Assembly: GCA_016707205.1 (NCBI GenBank)
Contig: JADJHZ010000008.1
Location: 124,001-188,000, forward strand
Direction: 5' to 3'
DNA from: Haliscomenobacter sp.
GTDB lineage: Bacteria; Bacteroidota; Bacteroidia; Chitinophagales; Saprospiraceae
DNA length: 64,000 nt
The notes beneath the pieces were generated by a model. That model searched no databases, was not told where the DNA came from, and was given only the letters and a program-made list of their open reading frames with translations. Below, piece after piece: positions 43,898-52,803 of the stretch; position 1 is the first letter of the stretch; each line of letters begins with the position of its first letter. A program made the position numbers and the translations under genes.

Positions 43898-44926
43898 TTA
43901 CTTCTTTCCGCTGAGGGCTTCCAGCGCTGCGCGCGCATCTTCATAGTCTGGCGCAAGGCGGAGGGCTTGCTCATAATCGGCCCGGGCCTGTTCCTTTTTG
44001 CCTTGCATCTCAGCGGCGATTCCCCGGTAAAAATAGGCCCGGATGTGCACCGGATCGGTCTGAATAGCCAGGTTGAACGCCTGGTACGCCTGAGGAATGG
44101 AATCCATATCGAGATATAGCAACCCGGAATTATAATGGGCATCTGCATTTTGGGGATCGGCCTTGGCCATTTCCTGGAATAGCTTTAGCGCCTCGGGCAG
44201 CTTATTTCGCTCCTGCAGGTAAAACGCCTTGGCATGTAACGCTGGCACGTAGCCCGGAGCCACCCGCAGCGCGCTGTCGAAATACCGGATAGCAACGGGA
44301 TCTTTCCGGGCGGCATACAATTGCCCCAGGTTGATCCAGGCATCGATCAGTTCCGGATCGTTCTCCACGGCGGATTGAAACGCATCCAAAGCGCCCAGCG
44401 TATCTCCGGTTTCTTTCAGGTTCATCCCGATCATGAAAAACCCGTCTGCATTGAGGGGATCCAGTTTCAAAACGCGGCTGATCGTGTTCCGGGATGCTTC
44501 GTATTGTTTAAGGATAAGCTGAAATTCGCTCAGTTTGAGCAGGGAAGGGATGCGTTCGGGATACAATGCGACGACCTTTTCCATGGTTTTCAACGCTTCC
44601 CGCGACCGGAAATAATCCAGGTACACATCCGCCAGCAGGTGCAGGTACTCCGCCTTGACGGAGTCTAATCGCAGGGCGGATTGGAGATCCCGAATGGCTT
44701 CGTCAAAGCCGCCATTTTCGTAATATCGTTCGGCGCGCTGAAAATAAAGATCCGGCTGCTTTGGATTCCGGGAAATCTCCAGGGCAAGCTGATCCAAAAC
44801 CGGATCGCCCGATGCAACCACCTGGGCCCCTTCAGGGTTTTCTTTGGAGGAACAGGCCGTAAAAAGGGCGGCTAGCGCCAAACCTCCACAAAGTAATAGA
44901 ACGGAGGTGCGTAGGTTAACAGACAT
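43898..44926 (-). CDS. TPR-repeat lipoprotein
   Basis: A 342-residue predicted lipoprotein. The signal peptide MSVNLRTSVLLLCGGLALAA leads to the lipobox LFTAC near residue 25. Eight or so TPR units follow (for example ADGFFMIGMNLKETGDTLGA, AWINLGQLYAARKDPVAIRY, AYFYRGIAAEMQGKKEQARA). It should act as a protein-binding scaffold in the envelope. Its start lies only 25 bases from the divergent T9SS cargo gene, so the two promoters must overlap the opposite coding sequences. Confidence 0.87.
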   Translation of the reverse strand: MSVNLRTSVLLLCGGLALAALFTACSSKENPEGAQVVASGDPVLDQLALEISRNPKQPDLYFQRAERYYENGGFDEAIRDLQSALRLDSVKAEYLHLLADVYLDYFRSREALKTMEKVVALYPERIPSLLKLSEFQLILKQYEASRNTISRVLKLDPLNADGFFMIGMNLKETGDTLGALDAFQSAVENDPELIDAWINLGQLYAARKDPVAIRYFDSALRVAPGYVPALHAKAFYLQERNKLPEALKLFQEMAKADPQNADAHYNSGLLYLDMDSIPQAYQAFNLAIQTDPVHIRAYFYRGIAAEMQGKKEQARADYEQALRLAPDYEDARAALEALSGKK

Positions 44927-44951
44927 TGCTTTTTTTTCTCAAAAGTAACGA

Positions 44952-46583
44952 ATGGTTTTCAAGCCTATTGCCATACTCCGCATCTTCGGAGGGATACTTC
45001 TGGCTACAGCCTCTTTATCCGGCCAGCAGTGGCAATCTGCTTTTACCTGGGGCGGAAAAGGGAATGAGTCTTTTGATGCCTTCCTGCCTGTTGGAGGCGG
45101 CCTTTTGATCACAGGGGGCGCGTTCACCGGCCAGCTGGCCTTAAAAGGGGAGGTTTGGACCTCCATTGGAGAAGAGGATATTTACCTGGCCGGTTTCGTT
45201 CCCGGGCAGGAACTTTTTCCGGTCCTCCATCTGGGAAGCCCTGGCGAGGACGTCCTCTCCGGCCTGGCCGTTTCTTCTTCCGGAGACCTGCTACTGGGAG
45301 GTACGTTCTGGCAATCCCTGATGATTAGCGGTACCGAGCTAAAAACCACCCGCAACCCAAAAGCTATTTTTGTAGCCAGTTATGCCCCGGGAGGTTCGGT
45401 TTCCGGAACCTTGAAATGGGCTAAAATGATCGAAGGAGGCAGTTTGAAGGCGCTTTCCAGAATCGGGCCGGGGCCGGATGGCAGCATCTATTTATCCGGC
45501 TATTTCAGCGATACCTTATTTATTGATACCACCGCTTTGACCGCTGCCGGCAATACCGATGCGTTCCTGATCAAACTCGACTCCAATGGGAAGCTGCTTT
45601 GGGCAACCCGGGCAGGCGGAAAGGGCGATGTGCGGGCTTTAGCGTTCGCTTTGGGAAAAAATGGAGCGCCCGCTATTGCCGGCATTTACAACGACCAGGC
45701 CTTCTTTGGCGCCACGACCCTGGTGGCGAACACGAGCGACCTCGATATTTTTCTGGCTTCCTACACTCCGGAAGGCGCGTTGCTATGGGCCCGCAAAGCG
45801 GGAGGGGTATACGACGACGAGGTGTTCGATATGACGTCCGACACCGCAGGAAACTTTTACCTGTGCGGGCAATTGGTCGGAGTAATGAACCTGGGGAATA
45901 ACCTGGAAATCCAAAGCCGCGATGGCAATTCCGATGCATTTGTTTTGAAATATCAGCCGGATGGGGTTCCTCTTTGGGCGAAAGTGCTTGGCGGCCAAAG
46001 CGTTCAAACCGGCAACCGCATTGCGCTGAGTCAGAACGTTCTGGCGCTTACCGGTTATTTTCAGGGCGACCTGGAATGGGCCGGAAAAAGCGTCGTAGCC
46101 GGCAACACGTACAATGGCTTCCTCGCGCTCCTGGATACGGCAGGCCAGGGGAAAGACCTTCTTGCCTTACCGGGCGCCAGCTCCATTTTCCCATCCGTAC
46201 TCCATCCGCATCCGGCAGGGGGCTGGTGGGTTGGCGGCGTCTACCAGGGGGTGCCTGCCTGGGGTGGTATCTCCCTACCCAAACCGCAAGGAGGGTTTGA
46301 CAGCTTTCTTGCGCATTGGGGACCGGCGCCTACGGCGTCGAGGGACCCGCTATGGGGAACCTCCATCCGAATTTACCCTAACCCGGCAAGCTCCCTGCTC
46401 CACGTAGATCTTCCGGAAATACCGGAGGCCATCCTCCTCCTGTGGAATCCCCTGGGGCAATGCGTCGCAACCTCTGCTCCTGGGGCCCCCATCGACGCCA
46501 GCCGGCTACAGCCCGGATTTTATGTGCTGGAGATCCGTCTGGGCTCCGAAGCGGTTTTCCGGAAGATTCTGGTGATCCGGTAA
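44952..46583 (+). CDS. T9SS-secreted protein with beta-propeller-like repeats
   Basis: A 543-residue secreted protein. The signal peptide is about residues 1-24 (IFGGILLATASLSGQ). The body consists of repeats of the type GPDGSIYLSGYFSDTLFI, NTDAFLIKLDSNGKLLWATR and GNFYLCGQLVGVMNLGNN, which suggest a beta-propeller. The end is a type A sorting domain starting IRIYPNPASSLLHVDLPE and finishing VFRKILVIR, so it is exported by the type IX system and processed at the surface. Function beyond surface display is unknown. The TonB-dependent receptor gene follows after 142 bases. Confidence 0.87.
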   Translation: MVFKPIAILRIFGGILLATASLSGQQWQSAFTWGGKGNESFDAFLPVGGGLLITGGAFTGQLALKGEVWTSIGEEDIYLAGFVPGQELFPVLHLGSPGEDVLSGLAVSSSGDLLLGGTFWQSLMISGTELKTTRNPKAIFVASYAPGGSVSGTLKWAKMIEGGSLKALSRIGPGPDGSIYLSGYFSDTLFIDTTALTAAGNTDAFLIKLDSNGKLLWATRAGGKGDVRALAFALGKNGAPAIAGIYNDQAFFGATTLVANTSDLDIFLASYTPEGALLWARKAGGVYDDEVFDMTSDTAGNFYLCGQLVGVMNLGNNLEIQSRDGNSDAFVLKYQPDGVPLWAKVLGGQSVQTGNRIALSQNVLALTGYFQGDLEWAGKSVVAGNTYNGFLALLDTAGQGKDLLALPGASSIFPSVLHPHPAGGWWVGGVYQGVPAWGGISLPKPQGGFDSFLAHWGPAPTASRDPLWGTSIRIYPNPASSLLHVDLPEIPEAILLLWNPLGQCVATSAPGAPIDASRLQPGFYVLEIRLGSEAVFRKILVIR

Positions 46584-46725
46584 AGGCCTGATTTTTTCCA
46601 ACCTGGAATTCCGACAATTCACCTTATGCATCTGCCAGTTCATAGGATTTGAATAGCGTTGGATGGCCTTTCTCTTCATTTTTGCGGTGTTCACTAATTA
46701 TCACACCGGCAAAAATCACAATACG

Positions 46726-49134
46726 ATGTCGCCTGTTTCCAAACTCTTTACCTTTTTATTGCTCCTCCTCGCAGCACTTCCCATTCACGGGCAATCCAAT
46801 TTCACTCAGCTTATCAAAGGCGCCGTGATCGACCGCCAATCCGAGCAACCCCTGTTTGGGGTGACGGTAGAATTGCTGGACGCCGAAACGCCAACCGGCG
46901 CTGTCAGCGACGAGAACGGCCGCTACGTCCTCGAACGGGTTCCTTTTGGCCGGCACAGCCTGCGCTTCAGCTATCTGGGGTATGAACCCCTGACGATCCC
47001 CAATGTGCTCGTTACTGCAGGGAAAGAAGTCGTGCTGGACATTTCCCTTTCCGAATCCGTTCTTCAACTTCAGGAGATCGTTATTTCGGCCAGCGCCGAG
47101 AAGGACAGGGCGCAAAACGATATGGCCTCGGTCAGCGCCCGGAGTTTTAACCTGGAGGAAGTCACCCGATTTTCTGGCGGGCGCAACGACGTAGCCCGCC
47201 TCGCCGGCAGCTTCGCCGGGGTTGCCGTAGCCGACGATTCCCGCAACGACATCGTCGTGCGCGGCAACTCCCCCACCGGCGTGCTTTGGCGCCTGGAAGG
47301 TATTCCTATTCCCAACCCCAATCACTTTTCCACCCTGGGCACCACCGGAGGTCCCGTCAGCGCGATCAACCCCAATTTGCTGCGCAGTTCGGATTTCCTG
47401 ACCAGCGCCTTTCCGGCGGAATATGGAAATGCGCTGTCGGGGGTGTTTGATCTGGGCTTCCGCTCCGGCAATCGCGACCGGCACGAGTTTACCTTTCAGA
47501 TGGCTGCGTTTAGCGGCTTGGAAGCCATGGCGGAAGGACCGCTGAAAAAAGATGGACAAGCCACGTATCTGGTCAGCGGCCGGTATTCCTTTGTCGGGTT
47601 GGCAGATGCTGCCGGCATCCCGGTGGGTACCAACGCCACCCCAAACTACCGCGACCTGTCGTTCAAGGTAGATTTTGGCAGCCAGAAATCCGGGCGGTTT
47701 TCCTTGTTTGGAATCCTGGGAACCAGCAACATCGATTTCCTGGGAAAGGAGATCGACGAAGATGACCTGTTTGCCGAGGCCGATCGCGACTCCTACGTCA
47801 AATCCGGATTGAGCATCCTTGGGCTGCGGCATAATCTGATCCTGGGCAAAAACGGATACCTGCGCACCGTCGCCGCTTTTAGCCGCTCCAGGTCCCGGTT
47901 CGATCAAGACGAATTGCCGTTGCAGGAAGGCGGCCCCCAGACGCGTCTCATTACCGTCGACGATATCAACAATACCCTGGCCCTCAGTTCGTATGTCAAC
48001 CAAAAACTGGACGCCCACCATACGCTTCGTTTTGGCATACTGGCCCAGGTTTACCGCTTGGACGCCTTCGGACAAAGCAGGGACAACCGCCCCGACCTCG
48101 ATGGAGACGGGCAGGCCGACTGGGGGATTTACAGGAATTTTGAAGGCAGCCTTGCCCTCCTGGAAGCCTATGCTCAAAATCAATACCGAATCAACGAGAA
48201 GTGGACCCTCCATGCCGGACTCCACAGCCAATACCTCGACCAAAACGGGCAATTTGTTCTGGAACCCAGAGCCTCCCTCAGTTGGGCATTCACGCCAAGC
48301 CAAAAAATCAGCCTTGGGTATGGGTTGCATCACCAGAATCAACCCTTGCCCGTGTTCTTCTTCCGGGAAGAAACGGCGCCCGGGGTCTTCGAGCCTACCA
48401 ATCAAGATCTGGAGTTCACCCGTAGCCACCATATCGTATTAGGCTACGACCGCAAGTTAGGCGCCGATTGGCGGCTGAAAGCGGAAGCCTATTACCAGGC
48501 AATAGGCAATGTACCGGTAGATGCCACCTCCAGCAGCTTCTCCATGCTCAACGCCGGCGCCAACTTCGTGTTCCCGGAGAAAGGCGGATTGCTCAACGAA
48601 GGAACCGGAACCAATACCGGCCTGGAATTTACCCTCGAGAAATTCTTCAGCAAAGGCTATTACGGCCTCGTCACCGCTTCTTTGTTCGATTCCAAATACA
48701 AGGGAAGCGACGGCATTGAGCGGAACTCCGCGTTCAACAACGGCTATGTCTTCAATGCGCTGGCTGGGAAAGAAGTGAAACTGGGCAAGTCGGGACGCGA
48801 AGCCCTCACCTTCGACTTCAAGTTCACCACCGCAGGAGGGCGTTATGTAACTCCGGTAAATCTCCCCGCATCGCAAGCGGCACAAGAAGAAGTGCTCCAG
48901 GAAGACAAAGCCTTTACCTTGCGCAACGATCCCTACCTGCGGCTGGATTTCAAATTCGGTTTCCAGCGCAACAGCCGCAATGGCCGCATGTCCCAACAGT
49001 TCTTCATCGACCTGCAAAATATTACCGATAATCAGAATATCTTTACCAACCGGTACAACCGGGCAACCAACCAGGTGAACACCGTTTACCAGACCGGCTT
49101 CTTCCCGGATATCCTGTACCGGATACAGTTTTAG
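46726..49134 (+). CDS. TonB-dependent receptor with carboxypeptidase-regulatory-like domain
   Basis: An 802-residue outer-membrane transporter. The signal peptide is MSPVSKLFTFLLLLLAALPI; a CarboxypepD_reg-like domain follows (IKGAVIDRQSEQPLFGVTVE, GRYVLERVPFGRHSLRFSYL). The plug domain contains VARLAGSFAGVAVADDSRND and IVVRGNSPTGVLWRLEGIPI, and the beta-barrel ends with TGFFPDILYRIQF. There is no adjacent SusD-type lipoprotein, so it is a stand-alone receptor with unknown ligand. I start at the ATG at 46726, which directly precedes the signal peptide; an ATG at 46663 is also open. The stop is followed at once by an octamer hairpin array. Confidence 0.92.
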   Translation: MSPVSKLFTFLLLLLAALPIHGQSNFTQLIKGAVIDRQSEQPLFGVTVELLDAETPTGAVSDENGRYVLERVPFGRHSLRFSYLGYEPLTIPNVLVTAGKEVVLDISLSESVLQLQEIVISASAEKDRAQNDMASVSARSFNLEEVTRFSGGRNDVARLAGSFAGVAVADDSRNDIVVRGNSPTGVLWRLEGIPIPNPNHFSTLGTTGGPVSAINPNLLRSSDFLTSAFPAEYGNALSGVFDLGFRSGNRDRHEFTFQMAAFSGLEAMAEGPLKKDGQATYLVSGRYSFVGLADAAGIPVGTNATPNYRDLSFKVDFGSQKSGRFSLFGILGTSNIDFLGKEIDEDDLFAEADRDSYVKSGLSILGLRHNLILGKNGYLRTVAAFSRSRSRFDQDELPLQEGGPQTRLITVDDINNTLALSSYVNQKLDAHHTLRFGILAQVYRLDAFGQSRDNRPDLDGDGQADWGIYRNFEGSLALLEAYAQNQYRINEKWTLHAGLHSQYLDQNGQFVLEPRASLSWAFTPSQKISLGYGLHHQNQPLPVFFFREETAPGVFEPTNQDLEFTRSHHIVLGYDRKLGADWRLKAEAYYQAIGNVPVDATSSSFSMLNAGANFVFPEKGGLLNEGTGTNTGLEFTLEKFFSKGYYGLVTASLFDSKYKGSDGIERNSAFNNGYVFNALAGKEVKLGKSGREALTFDFKFTTAGGRYVTPVNLPASQAAQEEVLQEDKAFTLRNDPYLRLDFKFGFQRNSRNGRMSQQFFIDLQNITDNQNIFTNRYNRATNQVNTVYQTGFFPDILYRIQF

Positions 49135-49137
49135 AAG

Positions 49138-49220
49138 GTAACGAAGTAGCGGGGTAACGGGGTAACGAAGTAGCGAAGTAGCTTTTACCTCGTTACTTCA
49201 TTACCCCGCTACTTCGTTAC
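49138..49220. terminator. Octamer array forming a 20-bp perfect inverted repeat
   Basis: GTAACGAAGTAGCGGGGTAA (49138-49157) is the exact reverse complement of 49201-49220. The arms and the sequence between them are GTARCGRR octamers and their inverted forms. It lies between the receptor stop and the kinase start and would form a strong hairpin that could end or attenuate transcription. Confidence 0.65.
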
Positions 49221-49233
49221 ATAACTTTTCGCC

Positions 49234-50313
49234 ATGGGTTTTCGCTTTCCAAAAAAAGACAACCGGTGTACCCGGGAGGTGATCGGCTTCAACGACACGT
49301 GGTTTCTCATTCTGGGAATCCCCTTCATTGGATTTTGGGCGCCGATTTTATTTTTCCAGGATTCACCGGTCAAAGACGGGTGGGCATACTATTCCATGGT
49401 TTGGTTCTTTTCGACTATTTATACTGCCAGCTACTGGCTGGTGGTGCGAAGTATCATGGTCTGGAAACGGCGGCGGTTTCCCAGGCAGGAAGAAACCATG
49501 AAGCGGATCGTTACGAGTTTGCTGACCATTATTCCGTTTTTCTTTGCGTTCAACTTTATAATGGATATAATCCAGGATTGGGCCGGAGCTCCCGGCCATG
49601 CGAAAATTCCGCACTGGCAATACTACGTCACTTCTGCCTTTATCATTATTTTCATTTCTGCGCTGTACGAGAGCGTGTACCTTTACAACCGGTGGAAGGA
49701 ATCGCTGGTGGAGCAGGAGAAACTCAAGCGGGAGTTTCTGCAATCGGAATTGGAGGGATTAAAAAACCAGGTTAACCCGCACTTTTTGTTTAACAGCCTC
49801 AACACCTTGATCTATCTCATCCCGGAAAGCCCGGAACGGGCTGTGGAGTTTGTCCAGAAGCTAGCTAAAGTCTACCGGTACGTTTTAGAGATCCAGGATA
49901 AAAAGCTGATCGCGCTTTCGGAGGAGTTGAGTTTTCTCAAGGCCTTCACGCATTTGCTGAAAGAGCGCTTCGGCGACGGCTTTGAGGTGCATGTGCAGGT
50001 GGACGAACAAGCCTATGGATTGCAAATTGTGCCGCTTTCCCTTCAAATCCTGGTAGAAAATGTCTTAAAGCACAATGTCGTATCGGTGGAAAAGCCGCTG
50101 CACATCCGGATTGAGGACAAAAATGGATTTCTGGAGATCCGCAACAACCTTCAGCTCAGGGAACCGGCTGGCGGATCAACGAAGCTCGGCCTGCTCAACA
50201 TCCGCAACCGGTTTGCCTTTTTCTCCGACCGCCAGGTTGACATCTGGCAAAACACCGAGGAATTTTGCGTCATCCTGCCCCTCCTTTCTCATACCCTGGA
50301 GGCGCCTGTCTGA
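49234..50313 (+). CDS. LytS-type sensor histidine kinase
   Basis: A 359-residue membrane kinase. Four transmembrane helices occupy about residues 20-150 (FLILGIPFIGFWAPILFF, YSMVWFFSTIYTASYWLV, IIPFFFAFNFIMDIIQDW, YYVTSAFIIIFISALYES). The His-kinase domain carries the phospho-acceptor in QVNPHFLFNSLNTLIYLIPE; the ATPase part has LQILVENVLKHNVVS and GGSTKLGLLNIRNRFAFF. This class phosphorylates LytTR response regulators. None is adjacent; the one at 21852 is the only candidate in view. It lies 14 bases after the repeat hairpin. Confidence 0.92.
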   Translation: MGFRFPKKDNRCTREVIGFNDTWFLILGIPFIGFWAPILFFQDSPVKDGWAYYSMVWFFSTIYTASYWLVVRSIMVWKRRRFPRQEETMKRIVTSLLTIIPFFFAFNFIMDIIQDWAGAPGHAKIPHWQYYVTSAFIIIFISALYESVYLYNRWKESLVEQEKLKREFLQSELEGLKNQVNPHFLFNSLNTLIYLIPESPERAVEFVQKLAKVYRYVLEIQDKKLIALSEELSFLKAFTHLLKERFGDGFEVHVQVDEQAYGLQIVPLSLQILVENVLKHNVVSVEKPLHIRIEDKNGFLEIRNNLQLREPAGGSTKLGLLNIRNRFAFFSDRQVDIWQNTEEFCVILPLLSHTLEAPV

Positions 50314-50425
50314 GCTCAGGTTTGGTTTAAGTGTTAAAAATCGAAAAAAGAGTTGTGAAGTACCTGTATTTGATGAATATTTGTACTTGTTAATTGTGTT
50401 GTTGTAATCCCAAAACCGAACAAAA

Positions 50426-50566
50426 ATGAGCCAGAATTCCTTCCCAAATTCCAGATACCCCTCTCTGGACCTTACCCTCGCTTTTATTGTTTTTCTTTTC
50501 TGCCTTATCATGGCCATCTTCATGGACCCTTATCCCCTTGCCATCGACATTGCGGCGGGATATTAG
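50426..50566 (+). CDS. 46-residue single-pass membrane peptide
   Basis: ATG at 50426 to TAG at 50564-50566 encodes a peptide with a polar N-terminus (MSQNSFPNSRYPSLDLT), one membrane helix (LAFIVFLFCLIMAIFM) and a short tail (DPYPLAIDIAAGY). It lies 112 bases downstream of the kinase gene on the same strand, with an A-rich leader (CCGAACAAAA) before the ATG. Its stop codon overlaps the first TTAGAGG unit of the repeat array. Codon use fits the neighbours, and the orientation suggests it may be part of the kinase transcript. Function unknown. Confidence 0.55.
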   Translation: MSQNSFPNSRYPSLDLTLAFIVFLFCLIMAIFMDPYPLAIDIAAGY

Positions 50567-50655
50567 AGGTTAGACGTTAGACGTTATTAGTGACTGGAAA
50601 GAGACTGTATAAACCGTCTAAAGTCTAACCTCTAACAGCTAACGTCTACGGTCTA
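50563..50655. repeat. Heptamer array TTAGACG in inverted arrangement
   Basis: TTAGAGG, TTAGACG and TTAGACG run from 50563. After about 30 unrelated bases the inverted units CGTCTAA, AGTCTAA, CCTCTAA, CAGCTAA, CGTCTAC and GGTCTAC follow. TTAGAGGTTAGAC (50563-50575) and GTCTAACCTCTAA (50623-50635) form a perfect 13-bp inverted repeat. The M56 gene stop codon (50653-50655) is inside the last unit. It probably terminates transcription from both sides. Confidence 0.65.
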
Positions 50656-52386
50656 CTTCTCAATAACCACCCGGCTTTTGGGATCCCAATCGATACCGGA
50701 TGCTTGTTCGTAGAGTTTGAGGTATTTGCGGTGGATGTTGTCGGGTTGTTTTTGTCCGTCGATTTTAAGGGCGCGGTCGGTAAGTTCAAAGCGGTAGGTC
50801 CCTTTGGAATCGATCAGCCCGTCGTTAATCAGCGAGCGTTCAATCCGCTGCTGAGGCGTCTGGCCCCAGGAAGGGACTTCAGCCCTGGGCGCAGGGGCAG
50901 GCATAAAACGATACTCGCGTAATTCCTTGTCGAAATCTTCCCGGAAACGTTCCTGAAATTGAAGCTGATGTTCCTGTATCCGGCGAAGTTCTTCTTCGAG
51001 CTTCTGGCGGTCCTTTTCCTCCCAACGAAATCCTTCCTGATTAAATCGATAGCGCTTGGCCATTCCCGCAGCATCCTCGGCCATTTGCTTCAGCTTTTCA
51101 GAGAGCTCTTTGGAATGCTCGCCGAACATATCCGGCATGACTTCAAAAGAGAGCTCTTTGGCATGCTCCCCGAACCCATCCGGTAAGCCTTCAAAGCGGA
51201 ATTCAAAGTTTTGACCGAACGGGAAGGCAGCCAGGCTATCGCTCAATTGGAAGAAATGTCTAAACTCCTGGCCTTCCCGGCGGATCATGAGTGTATCGCC
51301 ATCTTCGATCTCAATGTGAATGTTTTGACCCTCTACCTTGGGCACCCCTCTAAAGAAAAAAGAGTGGCCTTCCCTGGGCGCCCCGGGAACCGGAGGTACC
51401 GGAGGAACGGGGGGAATACCCGGATGAGGAGGGGCCATTCTCGGCGCGGCAGGTGCAGGAGGGGGCGGCGGAGGAGGAGTCGGAAGTTTTTCGAGAAGTT
51501 CCATGACTTGGTTCTCGTATTCCCGATACTTTTCAGCGGGAATTTCCTGTCCGTCCACTTTCAGTTCCACGATTTGACGGCCTTCCACTTTGGCTTCCAT
51601 AGACTTGCCGTTCTTGTTGCTCTTGATGGAGATGCGTCCCGGAGGAAGGGTATCGGCAGGCATGAATACCGCTTCGGCGATGTCTGTGCCCGGATCGGTT
51701 TGGGCAGTGGACTGCGATGGGGTAGCCCGCATCGAGAAAAACAGCACCGACCCAACAATGAGTAAGGTTGCAATCGTCTTTTCCATAACGTCGGATGGAT
51801 TTAATGGTTGTTGTAATAAAACGCGTTGCACGCGGGTGAGGAGTTCTTTGCGTTTCCCGGCGGCTGCCATGGCAAATGCCGGAGTGAGCGCGTGGCGCTG
51901 CTGAAGGGAGGCAAGCGCCCTGGCGTAGACCAGCGAGCTGGAACAAGCGGCAACGGCCATTTCATCGCAGCTATATTCTCTTTCGCGCCGAATCCCTGCG
52001 CTAATCCACCATATAGCCGGATGAAAGAAGAAGAGGGTTTCCAATATGGACAACAGGAAATTCACCAGGTAATCCCGACGGCGGATATGCGCCAGCTCGT
52101 GGGCTAAAATTGCTTCTACCTGCTCGGGAGGAAGCCCTGCCAACAGCCCCAGCGGAACTAAAATGACCGGCTTGAAATGGCCTATGACTAAAGGGACACG
52201 CACCAGGGCCGATTCAAATAATACCACCGGAGCCGATACCTTCAACCGCTCCGAGAGCCGCTGTAAGCGCAGAACCCAGGAAGCCTCCACCGGATAGAGA
52301 GACACCAGGGCCAGCCTCCTCACATACGCCCAGGCGCCCAACAGGCGCAACGAGAATATAAGCACGCCCGTGAGCCATAGCGTCAC
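50653..52386 (-). CDS. M56 (BlaR1/MecR1-like) membrane peptidase, main frame
   Basis: With its 5' segment this is a membrane metalloprotease of about 714 residues. The zinc motif HELAH lies in VEAILAHELAHIRRRDYLVN, with downstream ERE in RREREYSCDEMAV, and transmembrane helices flank it. After a further helix (TIATLLIVGSVLFFSM) comes a periplasmic region with a Pro-rich stretch (about 51410-51480) and a Glu/Arg-rich coiled coil (about 50940-51060). There is no beta-lactam-binding domain as in true BlaR1. In the BlaI/BlaR1 model the protease inactivates the repressor encoded just upstream. The apparent ATG at 52386 is internal; the frame is entered by a break near 52442. Confidence 0.88.
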   Translation of the reverse strand: MTLWLTGVLIFSLRLLGAWAYVRRLALVSLYPVEASWVLRLQRLSERLKVSAPVVLFESALVRVPLVIGHFKPVILVPLGLLAGLPPEQVEAILAHELAHIRRRDYLVNFLLSILETLFFFHPAIWWISAGIRREREYSCDEMAVAACSSSLVYARALASLQQRHALTPAFAMAAAGKRKELLTRVQRVLLQQPLNPSDVMEKTIATLLIVGSVLFFSMRATPSQSTAQTDPGTDIAEAVFMPADTLPPGRISIKSNKNGKSMEAKVEGRQIVELKVDGQEIPAEKYREYENQVMELLEKLPTPPPPPPPAPAAPRMAPPHPGIPPVPPVPPVPGAPREGHSFFFRGVPKVEGQNIHIEIEDGDTLMIRREGQEFRHFFQLSDSLAAFPFGQNFEFRFEGLPDGFGEHAKELSFEVMPDMFGEHSKELSEKLKQMAEDAAGMAKRYRFNQEGFRWEEKDRQKLEEELRRIQEHQLQFQERFREDFDKELREYRFMPAPAPRAEVPSWGQTPQQRIERSLINDGLIDSKGTYRFELTDRALKIDGQKQPDNIHRKYLKLYEQASGIDWDPKSRVVIEK

Positions 52387-52798
52387 GATCAGGGGAAGAT
52401 GCCGGTCGAAATACGCGGTGAATTGTTGCTGCCAGGAGTTCCCCGGATGTTTCGGCAGCAGCCTGGGAAAACGCTTCGCGGGCCTGAACTATGGTTTGAG
52501 GAACTCCTGTCAGAACCGATGTTCCATGATCCCAACGGAGGCTCAACCCAAAGGTCGCCAACGCAGCCGCCAAAACCGTCAATTGAGCAATAACGGCTGC
52601 CGCGTAGCGGACCTGGGCCTTCTGCCGCTGCAATAACAGCATGAGAAAAGCAAGGGCCAACGCAACCAAAGCGCCCTGCCAAAGGGAATGCAAAACCGTC
52701 CAGCCCAAGGCGTTCACCACGGGCGCCGGAAAAAAACCAAACGCTTGTTGGCCTTCCGGAAGATTCAGTAAAAGCGGGGTGAACAATTGAACGTTCAT
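52214..52798 (-). CDS. M56 peptidase, 5' segment before a frame break
   Basis: Codons from the ATG at 52798 to about 52442 encode the true N-terminus: MNVQLFTPLLLNLPEGQQAF, then membrane helices (ALGWTVLHSLWQGALVALAL, AVIAQLTVLAAALATFGL). Removing one G from the GGGG run at 52441-52444 (or adding two bases) gives TSGNSWQQQFTAYFDRHLPL and joins the main frame. The remaining part of this frame (RVFRPASSPDRDAMAHGR) is out of frame. It starts 5 bases after the blaI stop, so the two genes form an operon. Confidence 0.7.
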   Translation of the reverse strand: MNVQLFTPLLLNLPEGQQAFGFFPAPVVNALGWTVLHSLWQGALVALALAFLMLLLQRQKAQVRYAAAVIAQLTVLAAALATFGLSLRWDHGTSVLTGVPQTIVQAREAFSQAAAETSGELLAATIHRVFRPASSPDRDAMAHGRAYILVAPVGRLGVCEEAGPGVSLSGGGFLGSALTAALGAVEGIGSGGII

Positions 52799-52803
52799 GG
52801 CAG

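Noticed and set aside
46756..48432. Long minus-strand frame opposite the TonB-dependent receptor
   Set aside because: Shadow frame; the receptor on the plus strand has signal peptide, plug and barrel motifs.
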